Counted from the stretch's first letter, positions 17,465 through 27,637 are shown. The stretch: DNA of 64,000 bases from JBNAGF01 sp049801055 (GCF_049801055.1 NZ_JBNAGF010000001.1:558001-622000), one strand, 5' to 3'. The notes: generated by a model not told the origin, from the letters alone. Translations and numbers: made by a program.

Positions 17465-18784
17465 TCAGTTGGGCCAGCGGGGATGAAGGTCGTCGATGAC
17501 CATAGCATGCGAGTGGCGCTGCCCGCCGCTTCCAGCCAGATGCGGGTGATCGGCGGGCAGCTCCGGGTGATCGTGCGCGACCGCTTCGGGGTCCGGGACC
17601 GGCCAGAGCCGCCACGCAAGGATGATTCCAGCAATTGCCAGCAATGCCATGCAAGACATGGTCCAGACCGGGCCGGTAAGGCTGATCAGGGCCCCGGTCA
17701 GCGGATACGCAATCAGCCAACAGGCATGAGACAGGGTGAACTGCGCGGCAAAGAGGGCAGGGCGATCCCCGGCATGTGCCGAGCGCCGCAACAACCGACC
17801 CGAAGGGGTCAGCATTGCTGAGTAGCCGAAACCAATCAACAGCCAGACCGGCAGCAGAGTTGGCAGGCTAAACAGATCCACCGCAGCCAGAAGCGCCCCG
17901 AGGATCAACGCGCCCGTGCCCAGCATTGCACCGCCCAGCATAACGGGCCGGTCATCCCATTCGGTCAGCAGGCGCGGAAGCAGCAAGGCTGCAAGCATCG
18001 ATCCGGCTCCGAAACTGCCCAAAGCGACAGCAACCAATTCTTCGCTCAGGCCAAGAAAAGCCCGGATCATCACAACCGTCCCGACAATTGCCACCGCGCC
18101 GATGCTCGAAACCGTCAGGTTCAGCGCCATCAGGGCGCGCAATCGAGGCGTGGCCAGATAAATCCTCAACCCTTTTGTCGTTCGGTGCCAGATCGGCTGT
18201 GTGCCGGTTGATGCCAGAACGGGCAGGGTGACACTTGCCACCAAGGCGGCTGAGGCGGCAAAGCCAATTGCAGTCCCGGCAAACAAGGCATTGAAACTCA
18301 GCACCGTCAGCAGGGCGGCGGCCAGCGCAGGGCTGAGCAGGCTTTCGAGATCAAAGGCCAGCCGCGACAGCGACAATGCGTTGGTGTAGTCCGCTTCGTC
18401 CGTCAACACGTCCGGGATGGTGGCCTGAAAGGCTGGCGTAAACCCGGCCGACGCTGCCTGCATCACGAGGATCAACGCATAGATCTGCCATATGGCATCG
18501 ACAAAGGGGAGCATGATTACCGCCCCCATTCGGACCAGATCCAGCGTAATCAGCATGCGCCGCCGGTCCAATCGTTCAGCGACAGCTGCCGCAACCGGCG
18601 CAAGTGTAACATAGGCCAGCATCTTGAGCGTTAGTGCGGTTCCAAGAACCAGCCCGGCCTGCGCTCCGGCCAGTTCGAACGCCAACAGCCCCAGCGCAAC
18701 CGTCGTCAGCCCGGTGCCAAGCAGCGCGATGATCTGGGCAAGGAACAGATGCCGGTATGTTCGGTTTGAAAGGACGCTCAACAT
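17465..18784 (-). CDS. MFS exporter with His-rich C-terminal tail (NreB/EntS-like)
   Basis: 439 aa, twelve membrane segments. The N-terminal RTYRHLFLAQIIALLGTGLT and the AERLDRRR loop fit the MFS subgroup of EntS and NreB. The C-terminal tail after about residue 400 is His-rich (HDHPELPADHPHL then RHSHAM), a feature of NreB nickel-resistance permeases. Export of Ni or another divalent metal is therefore plausible, but no metal regulator lies beside it. It is convergent with the RAM-domain gene. Confidence 0.75.
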   Translation of the reverse strand: MLSVLSNRTYRHLFLAQIIALLGTGLTTVALGLLAFELAGAQAGLVLGTALTLKMLAYVTLAPVAAAVAERLDRRRMLITLDLVRMGAVIMLPFVDAIWQIYALILVMQAASAGFTPAFQATIPDVLTDEADYTNALSLSRLAFDLESLLSPALAAALLTVLSFNALFAGTAIGFAASAALVASVTLPVLASTGTQPIWHRTTKGLRIYLATPRLRALMALNLTVSSIGAVAIVGTVVMIRAFLGLSEELVAVALGSFGAGSMLAALLLPRLLTEWDDRPVMLGGAMLGTGALILGALLAAVDLFSLPTLLPVWLLIGFGYSAMLTPSGRLLRRSAHAGDRPALFAAQFTLSHACWLIAYPLTGALISLTGPVWTMSCMALLAIAGIILAWRLWPVPDPEAVAHDHPELPADHPHLAGSGGQRHSHAMVIDDLHPRWPN

Positions 18785-19155
18785 GTTTCAGACATAACTC
18801 AGAATTTTGCGGCCTCTGCGGCTGTATGTGTTCCTCTTTGGATGATCCGGCCCGGCGATCCTGTCGACCGATTGGGGAAGTGTGGAACACAGCGACAAGT
18901 GACGGAGACGGGGCTTGCCATGACGTTTCGGATCCTTTCCGGGGGAGATGTGCGGCACATGATGACCAGCCCCGCAACAGGGCCCCGAACTAAACCAATA
19001 CAGGCATTCTGCAGGGTATCTTTGAACCGGCAAGATAAAAAACGCACCGCCGGGTTCTCTGCGAAATGAAATCGGCCAGCAAGTGATTTGCTGGCCGAAC
19101 CAAGTTTCTGAACCACGGGCCCGCGAATTGCACCGGGCCGCATCGGGGCTGACCG
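18785..19155. other. 371-bp intergenic region
   Basis: No convincing gene. It lies upstream of the MFS exporter and downstream of the RND permease. It contains the RND terminator (19072-19098). A 49-codon frame from 18920 begins like ornithine cyclodeaminases (RILSGGDVR) but loses similarity after about 15 codons. Confidence 0.5.
19072..19098 (-). terminator. Terminator of the RND efflux operon
   Basis: Perfect 11-bp stem TCGGCCAGCAA / TTGCTGGCCGA. On the minus strand it is followed by a T-rich run (TTTCATTTC). It lies about 58 bp past the RND permease stop. Confidence 0.75.
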
Positions 19156-22100
19156 TTACGACCTGCCTTCGGCCACCTCGCCAGCAGCCGGCGTCTCTCC
19201 GCCGGCCGCACCGGAACCGTCGTCAGGGCTGCCCTTGAGGCGTTCGCGCAGCCCTTGCATCACCGCATAGAGAACCGGAACCAGAACGACACCCACGACC
19301 GTGGCTGCCAGCATTCCACCAAACACAGCCACACCGATTGCCTTCTGGCTCGCTGCACCGGCGCCATTGGCGGCCAGCAGCGGGACAACACCCAGAAGGA
19401 AGGACAGGGCCGTCATCATTACTGCCCGGAAACGCTGATGTGCAGCTTCGCGTGCGGCGTCTCGGATCGACAGACCATTGGCCCTTTGTTCCATCGCAAA
19501 CTCCACGATCAGAATCCCGTTCTTTGAGGCCAGCCCGATCAGCATGATCATACCGATCTGCGTATAGAGGTTGATATCCGTTCCAACGACCGCAACAGCC
19601 GCAACAGCGCCGAACAGGGCAACGATCACAGAAAGAAGGATCGAAACCGGCATCGACCAGCTTTCGTATTGCCCGACGAGGAACAGATAGCCGAACAGAA
19701 CGGCCAGCCCGAGGATCACCTGAACCAATCCGCCAGAGGCCTGCTGCTGCTGCGCCGTTCCGGTCCATTCAAACGTGTAACCGGGGGGCAGAGCCTCGCC
19801 GGATACTTCGGTCATCGTCGCGATCGCGTCACCCGAAGACATGCCCGTTGCCGGCACAGCCGTCACAGTGGCCGAGCGGAACATGTTATGGCGCTTCAGC
19901 ATCACCGGGCCAAGCACGTTCTCGACGTCAATCAGGGTCGACAGCGGGACCATGCCGCCATCTACCGAGCGGGCATAGAGATTTCCAATATCCTCGACCT
20001 TGTCACGATAGCTGCCGTCGGCCTGGATCATCACCCGGTAAACCCGACCAAACAGGTTGAAGTCGTTCACGTAGTAAGAGCCCAGATGCGCCTGCATGGT
20101 CTGGAAAACTTCGGATACCGGCACTTGCAGGGTCTTGGCCTTTTCCCGGTCAAGGTCGACGAACACCTGAGGCACGTTGGCCCGGAACGTGGTGTAAGCC
20201 GTTCCGATCTCATCGCGCTGATTGGCGGCATAGACAAAGGAGCCGACCGCAGCAGACAGGTCCTGCGCAGTTCCCCCGGCAGTCTGCTGGACTTCCATTT
20301 CCACACCGGCTGACATTCCCAGACCAGTGATCGGCGGCGGGTTGAAGGCCACGATCGAGGCCGCGACCTCGGCGTTGGCAATTTCAAGAAGTTTCCGCAG
20401 AACACCGTTGTTGCTGAGCTCTTCGGTCTGGCGCAGTTCCCAATTGTCGAGGTTAACGATCAGCATGGCGTTGTTGGAACCCAGCAGGTTCAACATCGAG
20501 TAGCCATTGACCAGAACCGTGTTCTTCACGCCCGGAATCTCGAGGATCTCTTTGTTGATCCGCTCGGTGACTTCCTCGGTCCGGTTCAGCGCAGCAGCAT
20601 CGGGCAGCTGCACGTCCATGAACAGATAGCCGTTGTCCTCAAGCGGCAGAAAGCCCTTTGACGTCTGGGTAAAAATGGTTCCCGCTGCCAGCCCGATCAC
20701 GGCAATGATGGCCAGCCCGATCAGCGGCACATGCAGCAGTCGTTTGACGATGCCGACATAACCGCCGCGCGTCTTGTCGATGCCTCGTTCAAAGATGGCA
20801 AGGATCCCTTTGGGCGGGCCTGAGCGTGCCTTCAGAACAATCGAACAAAGCGCAGGCGACAGCGTCAGCGCGTTGATCGATGAAATCACCACTGCGGTCG
20901 AAATCGTCACCGCAAACTGCGAGTATAGCCGACCCGTGATGCCCGGCATGAAGGTGACCGGAACAAACACCGCCAGCAGAACCAGAGTCGTCGCAATGAC
21001 TGGCCCGGTGATCTGGCCCATAGCCTTGCGCGTGGCATCGGGCGGAGAAAGGCCTTCTTCGGCAATGATGCGTTCCACGTTCTCGACCACCACAATGGCG
21101 TCATCCACCACGATGCCGATGGCCAGGACCAATGCGAACAGCGAGATCGTGTTGAGCGACATGCCAAAGGCCAGAAGAAAGGCGAATGTGCCGATCAGCG
21201 AAACCGGGATCGCGACCATCGGGATGACGGTTGCCCGCCAAGAGCCGAGGAAGACAAACACGACCGCCATCACCAGTGCAAAGGTCAGCATCAGGGTCGA
21301 CACCACATCGTTGAGCGACTGCTCCACGAAATCGGTTGAGTTGAACGGCACCTCGTATTCGATATCGTCCGGGAACGTGCGCTCCAGTCTTTCCATTTCG
21401 GCCAGAACCCGTTCCGACACGGCGAGCGCATTGGCTCCGGGGGCCTGATAAACGGCCAGAACCGTCGCCGGGCTTTCGCTCAGGAAACCGGATGCCGTGT
21501 ACAGCTTGGCGCCCAGTTCCACCCGTCCGATGTCCCGCAGCCTGACAATGGAACCGGCCTCACCGGTTCGCACCACGATGTTTTCGAACTCTGCGGCCGT
21601 GGTCAGTCGGCCCTTGGTCTTGATGGTATACTGAAAGGTCTGATCGCCCGGAACCGGCGGAGATCCGATTTGCCCGGCCGAGACCTCGACGTTCTGTTCC
21701 CGGATTGCACTGATGATGTCGCCGGGTGTTATGCCCAGCCCTGCCATCTTGTCGGGATCCATCCAGACCCGCATCGCGTATTGCAGGTCGGTGAGGATAT
21801 CGGCCTTGCCGACCCCGCCGATCCGGGCCAAAGCATCCTTGATATTGATGGCTGCATAGTTCGACAGAAACACGTCGTCATAGGTTTCACCCGGAGAGGT
21901 CAGGGTAACCACCATCAACATGTTGTTCGACGCTTTTTGCGTCACAACACCCGACGAAGTCACTTCGCTGGGCAGTTGCGCCATAGCCTGCGCGACGCGG
22001 TTCTGCACGTTGACCGATGCGATATCCGGGTCTGTGCCGACCTCGAAGGTGACCGAAAGGTTGTAGTTGCCGCTGTCCGAGGAGGTCGACGTCATGTAAA

Positions 22101-22329
22101 TCATGTCGTCCACGCCGTTGACCTGCGCCTCGATCGGAGCGGCAACCGAATTTTCCACGGTTTCGGCATTGGCGCCGGTATAGGTGGCGCTGACAGTGAC
22201 CACCGGTGGCGTGATGTCTGGGAACTGGGCGACGGGCAGGGCAACATAGCCGATCAGGCCCATGACCGTCAGAACCAGCGAAATCACGATCGCCGTCTTG
22301 GGACGGGAAATGAAGATTGAAGAGAACAT
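19156..22329 (-). CDS. RND multidrug efflux permease (HAE-1/AcrB type)
   Basis: 1057 aa, the full AcrB length, with twelve membrane helices and two large periplasmic loops. It keeps the proton-relay Asp pair in TM4 (GIVVDDAIVVVENVER) and the TM10 Lys (GLASKNGILIVEFA). It extrudes drugs, detergents or other amphiphiles as a trimer with the adaptor encoded 3 bp upstream and an outer-membrane channel encoded elsewhere. The C-terminal tail is Gly/Ala/Glu-rich and variable. Confidence 0.95.
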   Translation of the reverse strand: MFSSIFISRPKTAIVISLVLTVMGLIGYVALPVAQFPDITPPVVTVSATYTGANAETVENSVAAPIEAQVNGVDDMIYMTSTSSDSGNYNLSVTFEVGTDPDIASVNVQNRVAQAMAQLPSEVTSSGVVTQKASNNMLMVVTLTSPGETYDDVFLSNYAAINIKDALARIGGVGKADILTDLQYAMRVWMDPDKMAGLGITPGDIISAIREQNVEVSAGQIGSPPVPGDQTFQYTIKTKGRLTTAAEFENIVVRTGEAGSIVRLRDIGRVELGAKLYTASGFLSESPATVLAVYQAPGANALAVSERVLAEMERLERTFPDDIEYEVPFNSTDFVEQSLNDVVSTLMLTFALVMAVVFVFLGSWRATVIPMVAIPVSLIGTFAFLLAFGMSLNTISLFALVLAIGIVVDDAIVVVENVERIIAEEGLSPPDATRKAMGQITGPVIATTLVLLAVFVPVTFMPGITGRLYSQFAVTISTAVVISSINALTLSPALCSIVLKARSGPPKGILAIFERGIDKTRGGYVGIVKRLLHVPLIGLAIIAVIGLAAGTIFTQTSKGFLPLEDNGYLFMDVQLPDAAALNRTEEVTERINKEILEIPGVKNTVLVNGYSMLNLLGSNNAMLIVNLDNWELRQTEELSNNGVLRKLLEIANAEVAASIVAFNPPPITGLGMSAGVEMEVQQTAGGTAQDLSAAVGSFVYAANQRDEIGTAYTTFRANVPQVFVDLDREKAKTLQVPVSEVFQTMQAHLGSYYVNDFNLFGRVYRVMIQADGSYRDKVEDIGNLYARSVDGGMVPLSTLIDVENVLGPVMLKRHNMFRSATVTAVPATGMSSGDAIATMTEVSGEALPPGYTFEWTGTAQQQQASGGLVQVILGLAVLFGYLFLVGQYESWSMPVSILLSVIVALFGAVAAVAVVGTDINLYTQIGMIMLIGLASKNGILIVEFAMEQRANGLSIRDAAREAAHQRFRAVMMTALSFLLGVVPLLAANGAGAASQKAIGVAVFGGMLAATVVGVVLVPVLYAVMQGLRERLKGSPDDGSGAAGGETPAAGEVAEGRS

Positions 22330-22332
22330 GCG

Positions 22333-23619
22333 TTATTCTCCGTCTTCGGGTTTGGTCCCGTCTGCGGAGTCGCCATCGCTTTGCGCGTCGGTTTGTTCTT
22401 CGGAACCCTGTTCGACTTCCGGGGTGCTTGTGGTGGCCGAGGCGTCCGCGGGGGCACCGGCCAGAACCGGCTCAACGGCCACGCCGGGACGCACGCGCTG
22501 CAATCCTTCGATGATGACGGTTTCGCCTGCGCGCAGTCCTTCTTCGACGATTACCGCCGTCTCGACCTGCTCACCGGTCTGGATATAGCGTTGTTCAACC
22601 ATTTTCTGCTGGTTAACCACCAGCACGAAATCCCCACGCTGATCGCGCTGAAGCGCCGCCTGCGGCACCAGAGTCCGCTCGACCGGATCCTGGGACTGGA
22701 TCCGAACCGTCAGGAAAGCGCCGTCAACGAGGAAGCGTTCCTTGTTCTCGAACTGGGCGCGCAAAGCGATGGTCCCGGTCGTGGGATCGATCCGGTTGTC
22801 GGCAAAAACGATTGTGCCTCGCTCTTCGAGTTCGGTCCCATTCGGTAGCATGACAACCACATCCGGGCCTTTTTCGGCGAGGTTTTGCGGATTTGGCTCA
22901 TGACCCAGATGCTGCATGATTGTCACCAGCTGCTTTTCGTCGAGCGAGAAGGTCACGAAGATCGGAGTTTCGCGCACCAGAGTCACAAGCGGCCCGGTCG
23001 TCGGGCCGACGATATCACCGACACTGATGTCGATCCGGCCGATGCGGCCGTCGAACGGTGCGTGCACGTCGGTATATGACAGGTCAAGTTCGGCCTGCTC
23101 GATCGCGGCTTGGGCGGCCTTCACATCCGCCTGTGCCACCAGCTTGTTGGCCCGCGAAACATCGCGCTCGGCCACCGGGACCGAATCCCGCAACAGCAGC
23201 TCTTCTTTCCGCGCCAGATCCAGTTCGGCAAGTTGCAGATTGGCCTCGGCCCTGTCGAGATCGGCGTTCTTGGTGGCCAGCGTGGCCTCGTAAGTGTCCT
23301 TTTCGATGCGGAAAAGAACGTCGCCCTCGGAGACTTCCGCACCATTCTCGGCCAGCTTTTCCTCAAGGAAACCGCTGACCCGCGCCAGCAGGTCGACCTT
23401 GTCCACGGCTTCGCCTCGGCCAATGAAGGACGCCTCTTGCGTGACGTCCTGCGTGTAAGCTGCGGCGATCCCGACCCGAGGCGGCGCGCCGGCTTCCTCC
23501 TGCGCTGTGCCGGGAGATGGCGCAAACAGGCCCAGCGACAAGACCAATGCCGCCGTGCCCCGTGGCAATGCGGTCCATTTGCGAAGGAAACAGGTTTCGG
23601 GGGAAATCAGGGCTGCCAT
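22333..23619 (-). CDS. RND periplasmic adaptor (MexA/AcrA family)
   Basis: 428 aa. Signal-like N-terminus, lipoyl half-motifs around a coiled-coil hairpin (AEANLQLAELDLARKEELLL) and VHAPFDGRIGRIDISVGD, then beta-barrel and membrane-proximal domains. The C-terminal 40 residues are acidic and low-complexity (EVEQGSEEQTD). The start MAALISPE is chosen because AAAGG lies upstream and the longer frame adds non-conserved residues. It is the first gene of the two-gene efflux operon. No outer-membrane factor or TetR regulator is adjacent. Confidence 0.9.
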   Translation of the reverse strand: MAALISPETCFLRKWTALPRGTAALVLSLGLFAPSPGTAQEEAGAPPRVGIAAAYTQDVTQEASFIGRGEAVDKVDLLARVSGFLEEKLAENGAEVSEGDVLFRIEKDTYEATLATKNADLDRAEANLQLAELDLARKEELLLRDSVPVAERDVSRANKLVAQADVKAAQAAIEQAELDLSYTDVHAPFDGRIGRIDISVGDIVGPTTGPLVTLVRETPIFVTFSLDEKQLVTIMQHLGHEPNPQNLAEKGPDVVVMLPNGTELEERGTIVFADNRIDPTTGTIALRAQFENKERFLVDGAFLTVRIQSQDPVERTLVPQAALQRDQRGDFVLVVNQQKMVEQRYIQTGEQVETAVIVEEGLRAGETVIIEGLQRVRPGVAVEPVLAGAPADASATTSTPEVEQGSEEQTDAQSDGDSADGTKPEDGE

Positions 23620-23769
23620 TGGAAAGCCTTTGTGCTGGGGCCAATTTCGAGCGCTTGACCCAAGCATGAAAGATCTGCCGCGAGTCAGAGCATTTCGATC
23701 AAGCATGGACTTAAAGCGGCGCAATCACAAGGCTTTGGATGGCGCCTTTGCCCGGAAGAAAACGTTGGC

Positions 23770-23814
23770 AAAACGAAACGGGACCCGCCTTTTCGGCGGG
23801 GTCCGGTTTCGTTT
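23770..23814 (-). terminator. Terminator of metG
   Basis: Long hairpin AAACGAAACGGGACCCGCC / GGCGGGGTCCGGTTTCGTTT with one mismatch or bulge and a TTTTC loop. On the minus strand it ends with a T-run, and lies directly after the metG stop. Confidence 0.8.
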
Positions 23815-23838
23815 CACAGAGGCCAATACAGTCTGCGT

Positions 23839-25557
23839 TCAGGCCCGCTTTCCGGCGAATCTTGACTGCCACTCTTCACGCTGATCGTCTGTGATTTTTG
23901 CAAACAGCACGTCAGGCACCGAAAATTCGTGACCAGCGGGCAAGGCGGTCAGGGCGGCTGCTACGTCATCGGGCCAGCCTGTATCCAGTGTATTCATAGC
24001 GCTCAGCATCCGGGCTGCGGCATCGGGGATGAACGGCGCGCTCAGCACCGCATAAAGCCGGATCAGATTGAGGCCCAGCCGAACCTGTGCGGCGGCCATT
24101 TCGGGATCTGTCTTGAAGGTGCTCCACGGAGCGACGTTTTGCAGGTACTCGTTGCCTGCCGCCCAGATTGCCCGCAATTCCTGCGCCGATTTGCGAACCT
24201 CCATCGCCTCCATGTGGCCCTCATAGGCGCGGACACGGGCGGTCAGATCGGCAATCAGCGCCTGTTCCTGTTCGCCATACTCGCCCTCGGCTGGCACCGC
24301 CTCGCCGAATTTGGAGCGGCAGAACTTGGTGATGCGGCTGACGAAATTGCCCAGCACGTCGGCCAGATCCTTGTTGACCGAGACCTGGAAGTTCTCCCAG
24401 GTGAATTCACTGTCGGAGTTTTCCGGCGCATGGCTCAGCAGCCACCAGCGCCAATAATCCGAGGGCAAGATCTCCAGCGCCTGATCCATGAACACGCCGC
24501 GACCCTGCGACGTTGAGAACTGACCTCCGTCATAGTTCAGGTAGTTGAAGCTTTTCAGGTGGTCGACCATCTTCCATGGCTCGCCCGAACCTAGTAGAGT
24601 GGCCGGGAAAGACAGTGTGTGGAAGGGGACGTTGTCCTTGCCCATGAACTGTACATAGCGCACGTCGTCGGCGCCCTTGTCGGTGCGCCACCAGCGTTCC
24701 CAACCGGCGTCGCCTTGACCGGTGGCCTCGGCCCATTCGCCGGCGCAGGCGATATATTCGATGGGCGCGTCGAACCAGACATAAAATACCTTGCCCTCCA
24801 TCCCCGGCCAGTCCTGATCACCCTTTTTGACCGGGATACCCCAGTCCAGATCGCGGGTGATGCCACGATCCTGCAAGCCGTCGCCGTCATGCAGCCATTT
24901 CTTGGCAATCGAGGTGGTCAACACCGGCCAGTCGGTCTTGGTGTCGATCCACGCATCCAGCTTGTCCTTCATCGCCGACTGGCGAAGGAACAGGTGCTTG
25001 GTCTCGCGCACTTCCAGATCGGTCGACCCGGAGATCGCGGAACGCGGCTCCAAGAGGTCGGTCGGATCGAGCTGTTTTGTGCAGTTCTCGCACTGGTCGC
25101 CGCGGGCACGGTCATAGCCGCAATTGGGGCAGGTGCCCTCGATATAGCGATCCGGCAGGAACCGCCCGTCGGCATTGGAATACACCTGCTTCTCGGAGAC
25201 TTCCGAGATCAGCCCGGCGTCAGCCAGTTTGCCCGCGAAATGCTGGGTCAACCGGTGGTTCTGCTGGCTTGACGATCGGCCATAGTGATCGAAACTGAGG
25301 GCGAACCGATTGGCGATGTCGGTCTGCACCTGATGCATCTCGGCGCAGTACTCGGCGACCGGCTTGCCCGCCTTGGCTGCGGCCAGCTCGGCTGGGGTGC
25401 CGTGTTCGTCGGTAGCACAGAGGAACAGCACTTCGTTGCCGCGTCCGCGCTGATAGCGGGCAAAGAGATCTGCCGGCAATTGCGAACCGATCAGGTTACC
25501 AAGATGCTTGATCCCGTTGATATAGGGCAGTGCCGAGGTGATGAGAATGCGTGCCAT
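23839..25557 (-). CDS. metG: Methionyl-tRNA synthetase
   Basis: 572 aa class I synthetase charging tRNA-Met. It has the HIGH-box equivalent HLGN (KHLGNLIGSQLPAD), a zinc knuckle (CPNCGYDRARGDQCENC, residues about 138-154) and a KMSKS-region equivalent reading QFSTSQGRG. There is no C-terminal EMAP/Trbp111 dimerisation domain. The start MARILITSALPY follows conserved homologues; the frame extends 117 nt further upstream without support. It is monocistronic with its own terminator. Confidence 0.95.
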   Translation of the reverse strand: MARILITSALPYINGIKHLGNLIGSQLPADLFARYQRGRGNEVLFLCATDEHGTPAELAAAKAGKPVAEYCAEMHQVQTDIANRFALSFDHYGRSSSQQNHRLTQHFAGKLADAGLISEVSEKQVYSNADGRFLPDRYIEGTCPNCGYDRARGDQCENCTKQLDPTDLLEPRSAISGSTDLEVRETKHLFLRQSAMKDKLDAWIDTKTDWPVLTTSIAKKWLHDGDGLQDRGITRDLDWGIPVKKGDQDWPGMEGKVFYVWFDAPIEYIACAGEWAEATGQGDAGWERWWRTDKGADDVRYVQFMGKDNVPFHTLSFPATLLGSGEPWKMVDHLKSFNYLNYDGGQFSTSQGRGVFMDQALEILPSDYWRWWLLSHAPENSDSEFTWENFQVSVNKDLADVLGNFVSRITKFCRSKFGEAVPAEGEYGEQEQALIADLTARVRAYEGHMEAMEVRKSAQELRAIWAAGNEYLQNVAPWSTFKTDPEMAAAQVRLGLNLIRLYAVLSAPFIPDAAARMLSAMNTLDTGWPDDVAAALTALPAGHEFSVPDVLFAKITDDQREEWQSRFAGKRA

Positions 25558-25677
25558 GTGCCTTGTCGTGTCCTGATTTGCCCCATTCCGCGAGGCGTTG
25601 CGGCCTCCTTTACCGCAGGCCGGTGGAGGGCGGAACCCGCAACCGCGATTTTGCGCCGGATTTCCGGCTTGCAATGG

Positions 25678-26901
25678 CTATACGTCTTCGCGGGACCGCC
25701 GCAACAGACGCCCGATGGTAAACGACGTGCGCGGTGCATAGACATAGCGGGTGCGATCTTCGGGGGTCGGGCGCGCGCGCATGCGGGTCAGGCCAAAGAC
25801 GATCAGGATCACGTGCCCGGCTGCCACGAAGGTAAACAGGGCGCCGGGTCCGTATGTGTCGATCAGGGCCGAGGCGACATAGGGCGCAGCGATTGCGCCG
25901 AGCGCAAAGAAGAACATCAGTGCCGCCGAAAGTTCGACCCGTTGTTCCGAGGTGGCGAAGTCATGGGCGTGCGCCGCCGAGATAGAAAAGATCGGAAAGG
26001 TGGTCAGGCCGAAGAACCCGGCCGCCAGCATGACGCCGACCGTGCCGCTGCCCGAGGCGGCAATGGTGATGCCGCAGCTCAGAACCGCGGCGACGGACTG
26101 CCAGATCAGAACCCAGCGGCGATCGTATTTGTCCGCCAGCCAGCCCATCGGATACTGCGCAAGCGCGCCGCCAAGAACGAAAGCGGCAAGGAAAAAGGCG
26201 ATCTGGTCGATGGCAAGACCGACCTCCTGACCGTAGACCGGCCCGACCATGCGGAATGAAGCCGAACTCAGCGCCGCCACGATTACTCCGGCCACGGCCA
26301 AAGGCGAACATCGCCACGCCAGCCCCGGCCGCAGGCGGGGCGCCTCCGGAGTTTCGGGTTGGCTGGCACGGGTCAGGGTCAGCGGCAAAAGGGCGGCACA
26401 GCATAGGATGGCCAGCAGGTTGTAGGAGACATATGAGGCAGGCGGCAGCACGGCTATGAACAGCTGCGCACCCAGCGAGGCGCTCATGTCGACGATGCGA
26501 TAGGTGCCGGTCGCCCGGCCGCGGGTTTCGTTGGTCACCTTTGAGTTAAGCCATGCCTCGATTACCGTGTAACAGCCAGCCACGCATGTGCCCGAGGCGA
26601 TCCGGAGAATGGCCCAGATTTGCGGGTTCTCGGTCAGCGTATGCCCGATCAGCCCCATCGCGCCCAACGCGGTGCAGACCGCGAATGCCCGGGAGTGACC
26701 GACGCTGCCCATCAGGCGTGGCGCCCACCAGCATCCGACAAAGAAGCCGAGAAAGTGGGCCGAGCCGAGCAGACCGATCTGTTCCTTGCTGAACCCAAGC
26801 GTCAGGCCCGAGATGGCGTCCAGCGGGCCGACACCTCCGGTCGACAATTGCAACAGGATGACGGAAAGGAACAGGGCGGCAAAGGACAGGATCAAACGCA
26901 T
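25678..26901 (-). CDS. MFS transporter (YcaD-like)
   Basis: About 407 aa with twelve membrane segments. Features are GSAHFLGFFVGCWWAPRLMG in the first loop and QYPMGWLADKYDRR between halves, typical of the YcaD/AraJ-type MFS group. The substrate is unknown. The start is uncertain: ATG 26901 (MRLILSFAALFL) gives the best first helix; ATG 26916 and 26931 are also in frame, and no strong ribosome-binding site decides. It starts about 90 bp from the stop of the YceI gene. Confidence 0.83.
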   Translation of the reverse strand: MRLILSFAALFLSVILLQLSTGGVGPLDAISGLTLGFSKEQIGLLGSAHFLGFFVGCWWAPRLMGSVGHSRAFAVCTALGAMGLIGHTLTENPQIWAILRIASGTCVAGCYTVIEAWLNSKVTNETRGRATGTYRIVDMSASLGAQLFIAVLPPASYVSYNLLAILCCAALLPLTLTRASQPETPEAPRLRPGLAWRCSPLAVAGVIVAALSSASFRMVGPVYGQEVGLAIDQIAFFLAAFVLGGALAQYPMGWLADKYDRRWVLIWQSVAAVLSCGITIAASGSGTVGVMLAAGFFGLTTFPIFSISAAHAHDFATSEQRVELSAALMFFFALGAIAAPYVASALIDTYGPGALFTFVAAGHVILIVFGLTRMRARPTPEDRTRYVYAPRTSFTIGRLLRRSREDV

Positions 26902-26989
26902 GATGTCGCCCACCATGGCCGGTCGGGCCAATGGTGCAAGCAGGTTCTCGACGCAGAGAATGTCGTTTTAGGCCTTTATCCCGATTTTC

Positions 26990-27637
26990 TTAGTTCGCCG
27001 CGCGGATCGCAGCAGTGATGTCCAGTTCGACCGTATCCGCGACCATGTCGGGAAAACCTGCCGCGCCAAAGGCCGATCGGCTCAACTTACCTGTCAGGCG
27101 GACAGTCAGCCGGCTCAGGTCATCGGGTTGCGATCCCTGCGGTCGGAACAGGCCGGCATTCAGGGTTAGGGGGCGGGTCACGCCGCGCAAGGTCAGGTCC
27201 CCGGTAATCGTGGCCCCACCGGACAGTCGCCCGTCGGGCGCAAGCTTTATTCTGGTTGAAACAAAGCGCGCGGTCGGGTGGCTGTCGGTATTCAGAACGG
27301 TGGGCCCCTTCATGGCCTGGCTGGCCATGACCATCCCTGTGCGCGCCTTGCCGATTCCAAGCGTGACATCGACCCGACTGGCTGCGAGGTTGGTCGGATC
27401 GACATGGATGTCGGCCCGGTCCACCGGCATCGTGCCCGATTGCGCGACCCCGCCCAACGTGAACCGAAACCCCACCGACGAGGCGTCGGGATCCAGGACA
27501 TAGCGCCGTTGTGCAGCGGCCAGAGGCCGGATTGGCGAAAGCCCCATTACCGGCAAGGCGGCAAGCGCGACCAGCAGGGTGCGGCGGGTCGGGGTTTGCC
27601 GCCGGGCCTGTCGCTGTTCGTTTTCCGGTTCGGGCAT
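26990..27637 (-). CDS. YceI-family periplasmic lipocalin-like protein
   Basis: 215 aa. A signal peptide with paired Arg (TPTRRTLLVALAALPV, about residues 16-31) suggests Tat or Sec export. It is followed by the YceI beta-barrel: YVLDPDASSVGFRFTLGGVA, and DLTLRGVTRPLTL. YceI proteins bind isoprenoid or amphiphilic ligands in the periplasm. It lies 147 bp downstream of the imuA gene on the same strand, in the slot where imuB would be expected in a mutagenesis cassette. Confidence 0.86.
   Translation of the reverse strand: MPEPENEQRQARRQTPTRRTLLVALAALPVMGLSPIRPLAAAQRRYVLDPDASSVGFRFTLGGVAQSGTMPVDRADIHVDPTNLAASRVDVTLGIGKARTGMVMASQAMKGPTVLNTDSHPTARFVSTRIKLAPDGRLSGGATITGDLTLRGVTRPLTLNAGLFRPQGSQPDDLSRLTVRLTGKLSRSAFGAAGFPDMVADTVELDITAAIRAAN

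Noticed and set aside
18920..19069. Frame beginning like an ornithine cyclodeaminase (MTFRILSGGDVRHMM)
   Set aside because: Only about 15 residues resemble that family and the rest has none; too short to call a pseudogene.
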